Shown here piece after piece: positions 1 through 6,087 of a stretch of DNA of 45,319 nucleotides. Every line of letters begins with the position of its first letter. The stretch's first letter is position 1. A model generated the notes under the pieces. The model did not search any database. It saw only the letters and a program-made list of their open reading frames with translations, and was not told where the DNA came from. Source of the DNA: Halorubrum sp. 48-1-W (lineage in GTDB: Archaea; Halobacteriota; Halobacteria; Halobacteriales; Haloferacaceae); NCBI RefSeq assembly GCF_003287355.1, contig NZ_QMIM01000027.1, positions 1 through 45,319 on the forward strand. The letters run 5' to 3'. The translations under genes and the position numbers were made by a program.

Positions 1-131
1 CTCCAGAACGCCCGAACCGACCGCGTCGTCGACGATCGCGACGTCGGCGCGGGACCGGAGGACGTTCTCGAGTTCGGGCGCGTCGTACGGCGGGAACCGG
101 AGTTCCCGCTCGCAGCGCGTGACTTGACGCG
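1..131 (-). pseudogene. Orc1/Cdc6 initiator fragment (second, partial copy)
   Basis: Bases 1-120 match bases 4908-5027 of the intact orc gene with only four mismatches by eye, and looser similarity runs to about 131. On the minus strand it encodes the stretch after sensor 1 (CERELRFPPYDAPELENVL and on), in the same frame as the intact gene. Upstream of about 131 (toward the N-terminus) the match stops and no Walker A or B segment exists, so this copy lacks its N-terminal half. The C-terminal half, if present, lies beyond the window edge. A recent partial duplication, or the scar of recombination between two orc-bearing replicons, is the simplest reading. Confidence 0.8.
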
Positions 132-208
132 CGCAACCGCCACAGCAGTGAGACTCAAACCATGACTGACAAAAGGTTCAAGGTAATACATTGAAAAGTA
201 GTACTATA

Positions 209-478
209 ATGAGTACAACTAACGGGGGTCGAATCGTGAGCTTGAGTCAGAAAGGTCAGGCGACGATCCCGAAAGAACTCCGGGAGAAGCACGGAATCGA
301 ACCGGGAAGCAGGGTCCGAATCCACGAAAACGAGCAGGGAGAGATCGTCGTCGAACCGCTCCCCAGCCTCCAAGACTTCCGTGGCGCAGCAACCACGGCA
401 ACGCGCGGGACGGCCATCCTTCGTGAGGAGCGGGCGGTCGACGAGGAGCGAAGTCAACGCCTCGAGCGGGACGACTGA
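209..478 (+). CDS. AbrB/SpoVT-type antitoxin (VapB-like)
   Basis: An 89-residue protein with an N-terminal swapped-hairpin AbrB DNA-binding domain (about residues 5-50): VSLSQKGQATIPKELREKHG followed by the GI-PGS-V motif typical of the fold. The C-terminal 40 residues are acidic and charged, as expected for a tail that binds and masks a toxin. The ATG at 209 is preferred over a TTG at 191 because it starts just before the domain. Its TGA overlaps the ATG of the PIN toxin gene (TGATG), so the two are co-translated. In such pairs the antitoxin represses its own promoter and neutralises the toxin. A TATA-like stretch lies about 20-27 bases upstream of the ATG. Confidence 0.88.
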   Translation: MSTTNGGRIVSLSQKGQATIPKELREKHGIEPGSRVRIHENEQGEIVVEPLPSLQDFRGAATTATRGTAILREERAVDEERSQRLERDD

Positions 479-879
479 TGGACCACGTCGTGTTCGATGC
501 GGAACCGCTGATCGCCTATTACTGGGACGAGCCCGGGAGTGATGCCGTCGAAGCGATCATCGACCGCGTAGAAGGCGGCCGGCTGAAGGGGGCAGTGAAT
601 ACAGTGACGTGTACCGAAGTGCGGTACGTCTGCGGACGAGACGACCCGCAGACGGCGCAGGCGTACGTCACTCGGATTCGAAACTGGTGCGACGTCGTTA
701 CCGCCGAAGACGTCTGGGAATCGGCCGCCGAGTACAAACGCGACTACGACGTCGCACTCGGAGACGCCTTCACGCTAGCCACAGCAACGATGGAGGGGGC
801 GACAGCCTACACGGGTGCTGACGACGATTTCGACGACGTCGACGTGACGGTGACGCGATTTCGCGAAGACGGTGTGTGA
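478..879 (+). CDS. vapC: PIN-domain ribonuclease toxin, VapC family
   Basis: A 133-residue PIN-domain protein, the usual VapC length. Acidic metal-binding residues are visible: D7 in VFDAEPLIAYY, E47 in CTEVRYV, D96 in ALGDAFTLATA, and an aspartate run near residues 114-121. VapC enzymes are Mg-dependent endoribonucleases that cut tRNA or rRNA and stop growth when released from VapB. The start codon overlaps the antitoxin stop by one base, a standard vapBC layout. All catalytic positions appear intact, so this looks like a working module. The RNA target cannot be read from the sequence. Confidence 0.9.
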   Translation: MDHVVFDAEPLIAYYWDEPGSDAVEAIIDRVEGGRLKGAVNTVTCTEVRYVCGRDDPQTAQAYVTRIRNWCDVVTAEDVWESAAEYKRDYDVALGDAFTLATATMEGATAYTGADDDFDDVDVTVTRFREDGV

Positions 880-953
880 GCGGCTCAGCGATCCTTGCTG
901 TGTACCCTGACCGAAACGGTTTTCTGACACAATCAACTACATTCGAATACACA

Positions 954-1367
954 ATGCCAGTACTCCTCGAGGACCACGACCCCGAACTCGCCCTTCGGCC
1001 GGGGACCACGAAGTCGGATATCGTGGAATACCTCTATCAGCACCCCGAGTGGGGATACTCTCCCAAGGACGTCACGGAGGCCCTCGACATCCCTCGGGGA
1101 ACCGCCACGACCACGCTCAAACGTCTCTACGACGACGGCTATCTGGGGAAAACCGACGACGGCTACTACCACGCCCTCGGTGACCGCGACGACGTCCGAC
1201 GGTACGTCTCCAGTCTCGACCAAACACATCGGCTGTTCGGTCACCACCGCGACGAGGAGACCACTCCCGAGACACCCGAGAGGCGGATCGGTGACGGTCG
1301 GACTGACGAGGAACTCGATGCGGAGCTGGACGCGCTAGAGAACGAGATGGACGGGTCGGATGAGTAA
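954..1367 (+). CDS. Winged-helix DNA-binding protein (MarR-like, antitoxin-type)
   Basis: A 137-residue protein. Residues 16-70 form a winged helix-turn-helix: KSDIVEYLYQHPEWGYSPKD, then a recognition helix (RGTATTTLKRLYDDGYL) and a wing. The rest is acidic and helical (ELDAELDALENEMDG). The ATG at 954 is chosen over an upstream in-frame GTG at 876, which would start before vapC ends. In haloarchaea this family usually precedes a small toxin gene of MazF/PemK type whose start overlaps its stop. Here an ATG at 1360 overlaps the stop as expected, but the following gene is destroyed after about 15 codons. It is therefore probably an antitoxin or regulator that has lost its partner. The partner's identity is inference. 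Confidence 0.75.
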   Translation: MPVLLEDHDPELALRPGTTKSDIVEYLYQHPEWGYSPKDVTEALDIPRGTATTTLKRLYDDGYLGKTDDGYYHALGDRDDVRRYVSSLDQTHRLFGHHRDEETTPETPERRIGDGRTDEELDAELDALENEMDGSDE

Positions 1368-1410
1368 CCGGCAGTCGACCGAAAGCCACGGAGCAGTTCG
1401 AAACCGTTTC
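1360..1410 (+). pseudogene. Truncated start of a partner gene (MazF/PemK-like suspected)
   Basis: An ATG at 1360 overlaps the end of the winged-helix gene and opens MSNRQSTESHGAV, which resembles the N-terminus of the MazF-type proteins that follow this regulator in other haloarchaea. After roughly 15 codons it runs into the epimerase remnant on the opposite strand and shows no further domain. I read it as the stub of a deleted toxin gene. The family assignment is from memory of typical gene order and is weak. Confidence 0.35.
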
Positions 1411-1570
1411 GCTTTCTACCTCGTGTCACGTCCCGCCTATCTTGTCCCGGGAGCGTCAGCCTCGCGGGAGGGCGTACGGACGTGTTCGACGCCCCTCCGC
1501 GAAGTCGATCTCGGGCTCCCAGCCGGTGGCCACCCGGAACGTGGAGGCGTCGGCCAGGGTGTCGTGGAGT
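1411..1570 (-). pseudogene. NDP-sugar epimerase 3'-end remnant, copy A
   Basis: On the minus strand this reads HDTLADASTFRVATGWEPEI, then DFAEGRRTRPYALPRG and a stop. That is the C-terminal signature of NAD-dependent epimerase/dehydratases (T-AD-SK-R---GW-P---FEEG). There is no Rossmann domain or start. The DNA is clearly similar to copies B (2738-2836) and C (3667-3955), and all three share the same 3' flank beginning near TCTAC. Bases 1571-1775 beyond it hold no gene I can support. Confidence 0.6.
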
Positions 1571-1775
1571 TGCTATCGTGTACGCGGAGGGACGTTATCG
1601 AAGAAGAACCGTTCTCCAGCGCCCAGACGTTCACCTCGCGATCCCGTCCGAATGGAGTCGTCAGGGGGAGGTTCGCGTCGATCTCGTCGTACCACACCAC
1701 CGCACGTTTCGCGCTGGCGTTCCCTTCGAGTTGACCGACAGAAGTCAGTGAATCTCGCGTTATACCGCCGTGGGA

Positions 1776-2221
1776 TCACCTATCGATGGGCGTATTCAGC
1801 TCGTCTTCTTCATCCACCGTGCGACCTGTTTGACTATACGTGTCGTACACGGAGAGGCCCGTTTGGAGGGTTTCATACACCTCGTCGTAGTTGACATGCC
1901 CGTACTCGTGTGCGAGCACGTTCCGAAAGCCGATCGCGGCGACGAGCGTCCCGGCCGTCCCTTCGTCGATGACTCCCTCACGAGCAAGCACTCGAATCGC
2001 GCCTTTGGACGTCGTTCCGTCGAATCCGAACTCGCGTGAGGCGACGTGTTGAGCGAGGTCAGCACACGCTTGGCGTTCTCGAACATCCGCTCGACGGCGC
2101 GTCGTTCGGTCGTACTCGAGAGGAACTCCCGACGGGAAAGCGTCTCCCGTTTCGCGGTGAGCTCGCCGTGGTACCGTTCGATCTGCTCGAGCTTGACCGC
2201 AACGACCCGTTCGTCAACCAC
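1776..2221 (-). pseudogene. hepT: HepT-like HEPN ribonuclease toxin, frameshifted
   Basis: HEPN toxin of the HepT/MntA type (DUF86). The first 50 codons from the GTG at 2221 read well (VDERVVAVKLEQIERYHGEL and on, to VERMFENA). After that the homologous protein continues in another frame: QACADLAQHVASREFGFDG, then the catalytic RNxxxHxY motif (RNVLAHEYGH, about 1902-1925), which in family members is both the RNase site and the tyrosine AMPylated by MntA. Loss of a single C near 2072 (GCCCAA to GCCAA) would account for the break. The GTG start overlaps the mntA stop by eight bases, so translation was coupled. Unless the frameshift is a sequencing error, the toxin is dead while the antitoxin gene is intact. 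Confidence 0.82.
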
Positions 2222-2645
2222 GTAATCCGTCCTCCGCTATCCGATCGATGACCGCCCGCTGGCGACGGCGGAGCGTCTCACGCTGCTCGTCGAACCTCGC
2301 TTCGATGTCTCTCTTGAACCGCTCGAAGGCCACTTCATCGCCACAGAGGAACTCGCCGTTCACCGCGTCGTGTGCGACGTCCAGCGGGAGCGATCCGATA
2401 TCGGACACGTCGACGAACGGGCGATCCTCGGCTTGGAGGTCACCCGACAGGAAACACCGTTTCTCGAATCGCTCCCGCTCGGAGAGGTCCGCGCTGAACT
2501 CGACGGCGATATCGAGATCGGACGAGTGCGTCGGCGTCCCCGAGAGCCGTGACCCGAACGCGACGGCAAAGACGACGTCCGGATCGGCGCAGACGACCGC
2601 CTCGAGATCGGAGCGTACCTGCGACCGATCGGCACCCGGTTCCAT
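2214..2645 (-). CDS. mntA: MntA-like minimal nucleotidyltransferase antitoxin
   Basis: A 143-residue protein with the minimal nucleotidyltransferase signature GSx10DxD (VAFGSRLSGTPTHSSDLDIAV) around residues 34-50 and a helical C-terminal part. MntA antitoxins silence their HEPN partner by adding AMP to a tyrosine of the RxxxxHxY motif. The ATG at 2645 is preferred to a GTG at 2657. It is the first gene of a two-gene minus-strand operon with hepT. No residue loss is visible in the motif. With hepT broken, selection on this gene may have relaxed, or it may be a very recent break. Confidence 0.83.
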   Translation of the reverse strand: MEPGADRSQVRSDLEAVVCADPDVVFAVAFGSRLSGTPTHSSDLDIAVEFSADLSERERFEKRCFLSGDLQAEDRPFVDVSDIGSLPLDVAHDAVNGEFLCGDEVAFERFKRDIEARFDEQRETLRRRQRAVIDRIAEDGLRG

Positions 2646-2737
2646 GCGTGAGAACACGCCGTATCGTCACAAAAGAATTCCGCCGACGCGGTTCGTTTCG
2701 GTACGATGTGCCCCACCGCGGGAGTCGGGACGGCCAC

Positions 2738-2836
2738 GCGTTCTATCTCGGTCGTGTCCCGCCTCGTTCGTCCAGGGAGCGTCGGCCCCGCGTGAGGGCG
2801 CACGGACGCGTTCGACGCCCCCGAAGTCGATCTCCG
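2738..2836 (-). pseudogene. NDP-sugar epimerase 3'-end remnant, copy B
   Basis: The shortest of three related remnants. The minus strand reads TEIDFGGVERVRAPSRGADA, then PWTNEAGHD, matching copy C (EIDFAEGVARVRAPSREADA, then PGTNETG) residue for residue with small changes. Only the very end of the epimerase is left. It sits between mntA/hepT and the Doc/Fic gene. Confidence 0.55.
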
Positions 2837-2951
2837 TGCGTACGGCAGAGATACACCTCCGATCGCGCCGTCTTCGGGGATCTCCTTGCCGAACCAGAGC
2901 ACTGGCCGTCCGTCAGCAACACTTTTCACGAGTACGTGCCCTACCTCAGGT
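2837..2951. other. Stretch with a protein-like minus-strand frame, unidentified
   Basis: The minus strand carries an open stretch reading FIIPEVGHVLVKSVADGRPV, then LWFGKEIPEDGAIGG. It looks more protein-like than the other frames, but has no clear start, and I do not recognise it. It may be another gene remnant stuck to copy B, or chance. Confidence 0.25.
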
Positions 2952-3050
2952 ATGATGAACTGGGAGAGCGAGCGAGACATGGCGAAAGACGTCGAGGAAC
3001 ACGCCGAGTTATACGACGCTCTCGCGGACGACGACGAGGACGCGGAGTAA
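2952..3050 (+). CDS. Possible 32-residue protein, unknown
   Basis: An ATG at 2952 opens MMNWESERDMAKDVEEHAEL followed by YDALADDDEDAE and TAA. It is strongly acidic and helical, haloarchaeal in style, and ends two bases from the stop of the convergent Doc/Fic gene. It may be the surviving C-terminal tail of a larger protein, possibly an antitoxin. No ribosome binding site is clear. Low confidence. Confidence 0.28.
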   Translation: MMNWESERDMAKDVEEHAELYDALADDDEDAE

Positions 3051-3051
3051 C

Positions 3052-3555
3052 TCAGCAGTATTCGTCCGGAAGCACATCGGTGAAGAACCGATACCATACC
3101 TCGTACAGTTCGTCCTTTTCGTACAGTGTATCGAGACGAATCGGTGGGATCTCTCCTCGCACGTCGTGAGATTCGTCGCGAACACGCTCGATGCGTTCCG
3201 TCGGCCACGCTCCAGGATCGATCCCGTTGTCGCGGAGGAGTTTTCGGAGGAGAGCGATCGCGGTGCGGTGGTTGGCGTCCTCGAAGAAGTGTTTCCCGAC
3301 GACGGCATGCATCCAGAGTGCGCACTGCTCCGCGAGTGGTCGATCGGTCGGGAACTCGTCGAGGATTCTCCGGATGTCCCCGTTTCGAACACGCCATATC
3401 TCCCGGCGTTGCTCGAGGAACGACACGTCGCGTGGGTTGTCGTAGCGGTGCCGGTCGCTCTTCAAGAACTCAGTGTTTCGGAACTTGACGTTCTCCGGCT
3501 CGATCGACGACAGATCCGTGATTCGCGGTTCCGTTGGATCCGTCGACGAGCACAT
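3052..3555 (-). CDS. Fic/Doc family protein (Doc-like toxin)
   Basis: A 167-residue Fic-fold protein. The active loop reads GKHFFEDANHRTAI (about residues 87-100), which fits the Doc form HxFxDANxR more closely than the classical HPFxDGNGR of AMP-transferring Fic enzymes. In Doc this loop positions a nucleotide for phosphorylation of EF-Tu; in Fic proteins it usually AMPylates targets. Which applies here cannot be read from sequence. The ATG at 3555 gives a normal Doc length. No Phd-like antitoxin gene is visible directly upstream, and no inhibitory (S/T)xxxE(G/N) helix is obvious, so the antidote may be lost, distant or of another type. Confidence 0.82.
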   Translation of the reverse strand: MCSSTDPTEPRITDLSSIEPENVKFRNTEFLKSDRHRYDNPRDVSFLEQRREIWRVRNGDIRRILDEFPTDRPLAEQCALWMHAVVGKHFFEDANHRTAIALLRKLLRDNGIDPGAWPTERIERVRDESHDVRGEIPPIRLDTLYEKDELYEVWYRFFTDVLPDEYC

Positions 3556-3666
3556 CTCGTCCGTCGAGATTCGCTCGAGGGTGTTAATTCACCGTGGTTC
3601 TCGGAGTCTCACGACACGCGGGGTGGATGATCGACTGGAGACTCCGAAAGGGGTCAGATCGGCCCC

Positions 3667-3955
3667 GCTTTCTACGTTGTCGCGTCCCGTCTCGTTCGTC
3701 CCGGGAGCGTCGGCCTCGCGGGAGGGCGCACGGACGCGGGCGACGCCCTCCGCGAAGTCGATCTCGGGCTCCCGGCCGGTGGCCACCCGGAACGTGGAGG
3801 CGTCGGCCATGGTGTCGTGGGAGGGGCCGTCGACGGGGCACTCGAGGTAGGCGGGGTCGACCTCGGTGCCGAGCGCGTCGTCGACGCCGATGGGGCTCGT
3901 GGTCGACGGCGAGTTCGCGGGCGCGGGCGACGTTCTCGACGCGGGCCGTGGGCCG
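3667..3955 (-). pseudogene. NDP-sugar epimerase 3'-end remnant, copy C (longest)
   Basis: The longest of three related remnants. On the minus strand it opens VENVARARELAVDHEP, then after a frame change and an apparent internal deletion gives IGVDDALGTEVDPAYLECPV, followed by HDTMADASTFRVATGREPEI and DFAEGVARVRAP. These are consecutive landmarks of the last third of an NDP-sugar epimerase: the conserved helix that faces the substrate, then the C-terminal lobe. The first origin box lies 16 bases beyond it at 3971. It is clearly non-functional. Confidence 0.65.
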
Positions 3956-3970
3956 GGCCGGTGTATCACC

Positions 3971-3994
3971 GACACACCGCCGCTTCGCGTGAAA
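3971..3994 (+). repeat. Origin recognition box ORB1
   Basis: GACACACCGCCGCTTCGCGT followed by GAAA. One of seven copies of a 24-bp element with consensus (g)ACACACCACCryTTCrCGTGAA around the orc gene. Confidence 0.7.
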
Positions 3995-4038
3995 CCGATC
4001 GATCGCTGTCCGATATCGTGGGTTCGATCCCCGGGAGT

Positions 4039-4062
4039 CACACACCACCACTTCGCGTGAAG
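4039..4062 (+). repeat. Origin recognition box ORB2
   Basis: CACACACCACCACTTCGCGT followed by GAAG. Same orientation as ORB1, 68 bases further on. Confidence 0.78.
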
Positions 4063-4147
4063 CCGTTCGGCGGTCGGTCCTCGATGGGGTCGTTCACCGG
4101 ACTCGGGGATCGTCGGATTCCACGTTTCCGGGCGTTTTTCCGGCCGT

Positions 4148-4171
4148 CTTCACTCGAAGAAGTGGTGTGTT
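4148..4171 (-). repeat. Origin recognition box ORB3 (inverted)
   Basis: The plus strand reads CTTCACTCGAAGAAGTGGTG followed by TGTT, the reverse complement form of the box. Together with ORB2 it makes an inverted pair 85 bases apart. Confidence 0.78.
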
Positions 4172-4180
4172 CGGTCAGAT

Positions 4181-4220
4181 GGTGGGATGTTCGTTCGGGT
4201 GGCGGTATGTTCGTTCAGGT
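4181..4220 (+). repeat. Tandem 20-bp repeat beside the origin boxes
   Basis: Two adjacent 20-base units, GGTGGGATGTTCGTTCGGGT and GGCGGTATGTTCGTTCAGGT, identical at 17 of 20 positions. They lie between ORB3 and ORB4 and may be extra initiator sites or a remnant of local slippage. Confidence 0.5.
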
Positions 4221-4240
4221 GGGGGTGTGGCCACTCCCGA

Positions 4241-4264
4241 ATTCACTTGAAGTCGTGGTGTGTC
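4241..4264 (-). repeat. Origin recognition box ORB4 (inverted)
   Basis: The plus strand reads ATTCACTTGAAGTCGTGGTG followed by TGTC. It completes the downstream set of two forward and two inverted boxes. Confidence 0.78.
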
Positions 4265-4327
4265 TGTAGAACCGCAGTCGGGAGGACGCTTCGGTTCGGG
4301 CGTCGGAGCGTTCTCCACGTCGTCGGA

Positions 4328-4373
4328 TGGTCCTCAGGGCGTACTCGGTCGGGTGGTCCTCAGGGCGTACTCG
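4328..4373 (+). repeat. Direct 20-bp repeat after orc
   Basis: TGGTCCTCAGGGCGTACTCG occurs at 4328-4347 and again, perfectly, at 4354-4373 (period 26). It ends 18 bases before the orc stop codon. Iteron-like in form; role unknown. Confidence 0.55.
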
Positions 4374-4391
4374 TCGGACGGTCGACCGGGT

Positions 4392-5615
4392 TCAGATCCC
4401 GTTCATCGACGCGATCTCGCGGATCGCGTTCGTCTCGGCGTCGAGTCGGAGGACGTCTTCCATCGCCTCGATCGCGCTCTCGAAGGGGACGTCCAGCTCG
4501 TAGCTGTAGTAGTTCCCTCGCGAGCCGCTCCGGTTCTCCTCGGCGGAGAGGATGCCGAGCATCCGGAGGTCCGAGAGATGGCTGTGAACCGACCGCTGTG
4601 AGAGCGTGTCGATACCCGACGAGTCACAGAGCGTGGCGTACTCCTCGTATAGTTTCCGCGTGCGACACGGCGTCTCCCGTTTAGCGGCCTTCGAGACGAC
4701 CGCGAGGAGCGCGAGCCGACCGTGGGTGGTCAGGTCCCGCATCCCCTCCTGGACCCGTTCCTGTTCGAGACGGGAGCGAGCCCGTTCGACGTGTCCCTGT
4801 TCGATCCGGTCGTGGTCGCCGTTCTCCGCGATCTCCCCGGCGAGCCGGAGGAGATCGAGCGCCTGTCGGGCGCTCCCGCTGTCGCGGGCCGCGAGCGCGG
4901 AACAGAACTCCAGAACGCCCGAACCGACCGCGTCGTCGACGATCGCGACGTCGGCGCGGGACCGGAGGATGTTCTCGAGTTCGGGCGCGTCGTACGGCGG
5001 GAACTGGAGTTCCCGCTCACAGAGCGTGTCCTGGACGCGGGGGTCCAACTGCTCGCGAAACGTGAAGTCGTTGCTGATCCCGATGAGCCCCACGGCGGCG
5101 TCCTCGAGGTTCCCGTTCGCCCGCGCCCGCGGGAGTTCGTACAACAACTCGTCGCGGTCGCCGATCGAGTCGATCTCGTCCAAGACGATCAGGACCGTCC
5201 CGCCGAGGGATTCGAGTTCCCGGTAGAGCTTGTTGAACACCGTCTGCTGTGGGTATCCCGTCGAGCTGATCTCCTCGCCGACCGGGCGGAGCTCGTTCAC
5301 GAGTTCGACGGCCACCTGGTACGAGGAGTTCAGCGTCTTACAGTTCAACGAGACGACGGAGAGGTCCACGTCGTCGTACGCCTCGACGTCCTGTTGAAGT
5401 CGTCCGAGGAGGTAGTCGGTGACCGCCGTCTTTCCGACGCCGGTGTTCCCGTAGAGGAAGACGTTGTTCGGCTCCCAGCCGTCGACGACCGGCTGAAGCG
5501 CCTCGATGTACTCCTCGATCTCCTCGTCGCGCTCCTCGATCGTCTCCGGCCGGTAGGACTCCCCCAGCGCGTCCTTGTTTCGGAAGACGTTCCCCTTCCG
5601 TTCGAACCGATGCAT
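4392..5615 (-). CDS. orc: Orc1/Cdc6 replication initiator
   Basis: A 407-residue archaeal Orc1/Cdc6. AAA+ features in order: Walker A GNTGVGKT (about 56-63), Walker B LIVLDEID (about 142-149), sensor 1 region GLIGISNDF, sensor 2 region DSGSARQALDLLR, and a C-terminal winged helix (about 310-390) that binds origin boxes. Length is normal for the family. The ATG at 5615 is chosen over a GTG at 5624 because a TATA box sits 23-30 bases before it. The gene is flanked on both sides by copies of a 24-bp box in inverted arrangement, so it most likely opens its own origin. A near-identical internal fragment is repeated at the window start. Confidence 0.95.
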   Translation of the reverse strand: MHRFERKGNVFRNKDALGESYRPETIEERDEEIEEYIEALQPVVDGWEPNNVFLYGNTGVGKTAVTDYLLGRLQQDVEAYDDVDLSVVSLNCKTLNSSYQVAVELVNELRPVGEEISSTGYPQQTVFNKLYRELESLGGTVLIVLDEIDSIGDRDELLYELPRARANGNLEDAAVGLIGISNDFTFREQLDPRVQDTLCERELQFPPYDAPELENILRSRADVAIVDDAVGSGVLEFCSALAARDSGSARQALDLLRLAGEIAENGDHDRIEQGHVERARSRLEQERVQEGMRDLTTHGRLALLAVVSKAAKRETPCRTRKLYEEYATLCDSSGIDTLSQRSVHSHLSDLRMLGILSAEENRSGSRGNYYSYELDVPFESAIEAMEDVLRLDAETNAIREIASMNGI

Positions 5616-5637
5616 ACCGCACACTCCAGCAGGTCAA

Positions 5638-5645
5638 TTTATAAA
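5638..5645 (-). promoter_or_regulatory. TATA box of orc and AT-rich segment
   Basis: TTTATAAA, palindromic, lies 23-30 bases before the orc ATG, the spacing expected for a leaderless haloarchaeal transcript. The surrounding 5636-5675 stretch is the most AT-rich part of the origin region and could double as the duplex-unwinding element next to ORB5. Confidence 0.65.
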
Positions 5646-5680
5646 ACTACCTCTTCAATTGATTCAAGTGAAGGGGTATA

Positions 5681-5704
5681 GACACACCACCGTTTCACGT
5701 GAAC
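5681..5704 (+). repeat. Origin recognition box ORB5
   Basis: GACACACCACCGTTTCACGT followed by GAAC. The best match to the consensus. Adjacent to the AT-rich stretch upstream of orc. Confidence 0.82.
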
Positions 5705-5823
5705 GTGTCGTGTCGCGTTCCCGATCGCGGCAGTATCGTCATCGTGATCGCGCACACGACGATGGCTCTCCCTCGGGCTCCGTAGTGATGGTCACTGGAT
5801 CGGATCGGTAGTCTCCGCCCGGG

Positions 5824-5847
5824 GACACACCACCGTTTCGCGTGAAC
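5824..5847 (+). repeat. Origin recognition box ORB6
   Basis: GACACACCACCGTTTCGCGT followed by GAAC. Same direction as ORB5, one base different. Confidence 0.82.
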
Positions 5848-5907
5848 AGGACGCGTTCGACAAAGCGATCGTCGAGACGCTCCTCCAGGTCCCCCCTCAT
5901 CGAAGAG

Positions 5908-5931
5908 CTTCACTCGAAATAGTGGTGTGTC
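5908..5931 (-). repeat. Origin recognition box ORB7 (inverted)
   Basis: The plus strand reads CTTCACTCGAAATAGTGGTG followed by TGTC, inverted relative to ORB5 and ORB6. It closes the upstream box set. Bases 5932-6087 beyond it hold no gene. Confidence 0.8.
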
Positions 5932-6087
5932 CGTGTCGTTCGAACATGGTTGGTCGCAGTACACGTCGTAGACGGAGCCGGCCTCCCCGCGAAGCCGTCC
6001 GGTCGGTGGTCGGACCGCACGCGGGCGGTGCGGATCGGGAGCGGTGAACCGGTACGTTTGTTTGCGGGCGTCGGGTACGGAGGCGTA

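Noticed and set aside
2360-3397. 345-residue minus-strand frame running through mntA and doc
   Set aside because: It crosses two supported genes in the wrong frame; only the short stretch at 2837-2951 looks protein-like.
4722-5681. 319-residue plus-strand frame opposite orc
   Set aside because: Antisense of the initiator gene, runs through its conserved motifs; no start signal or domain.
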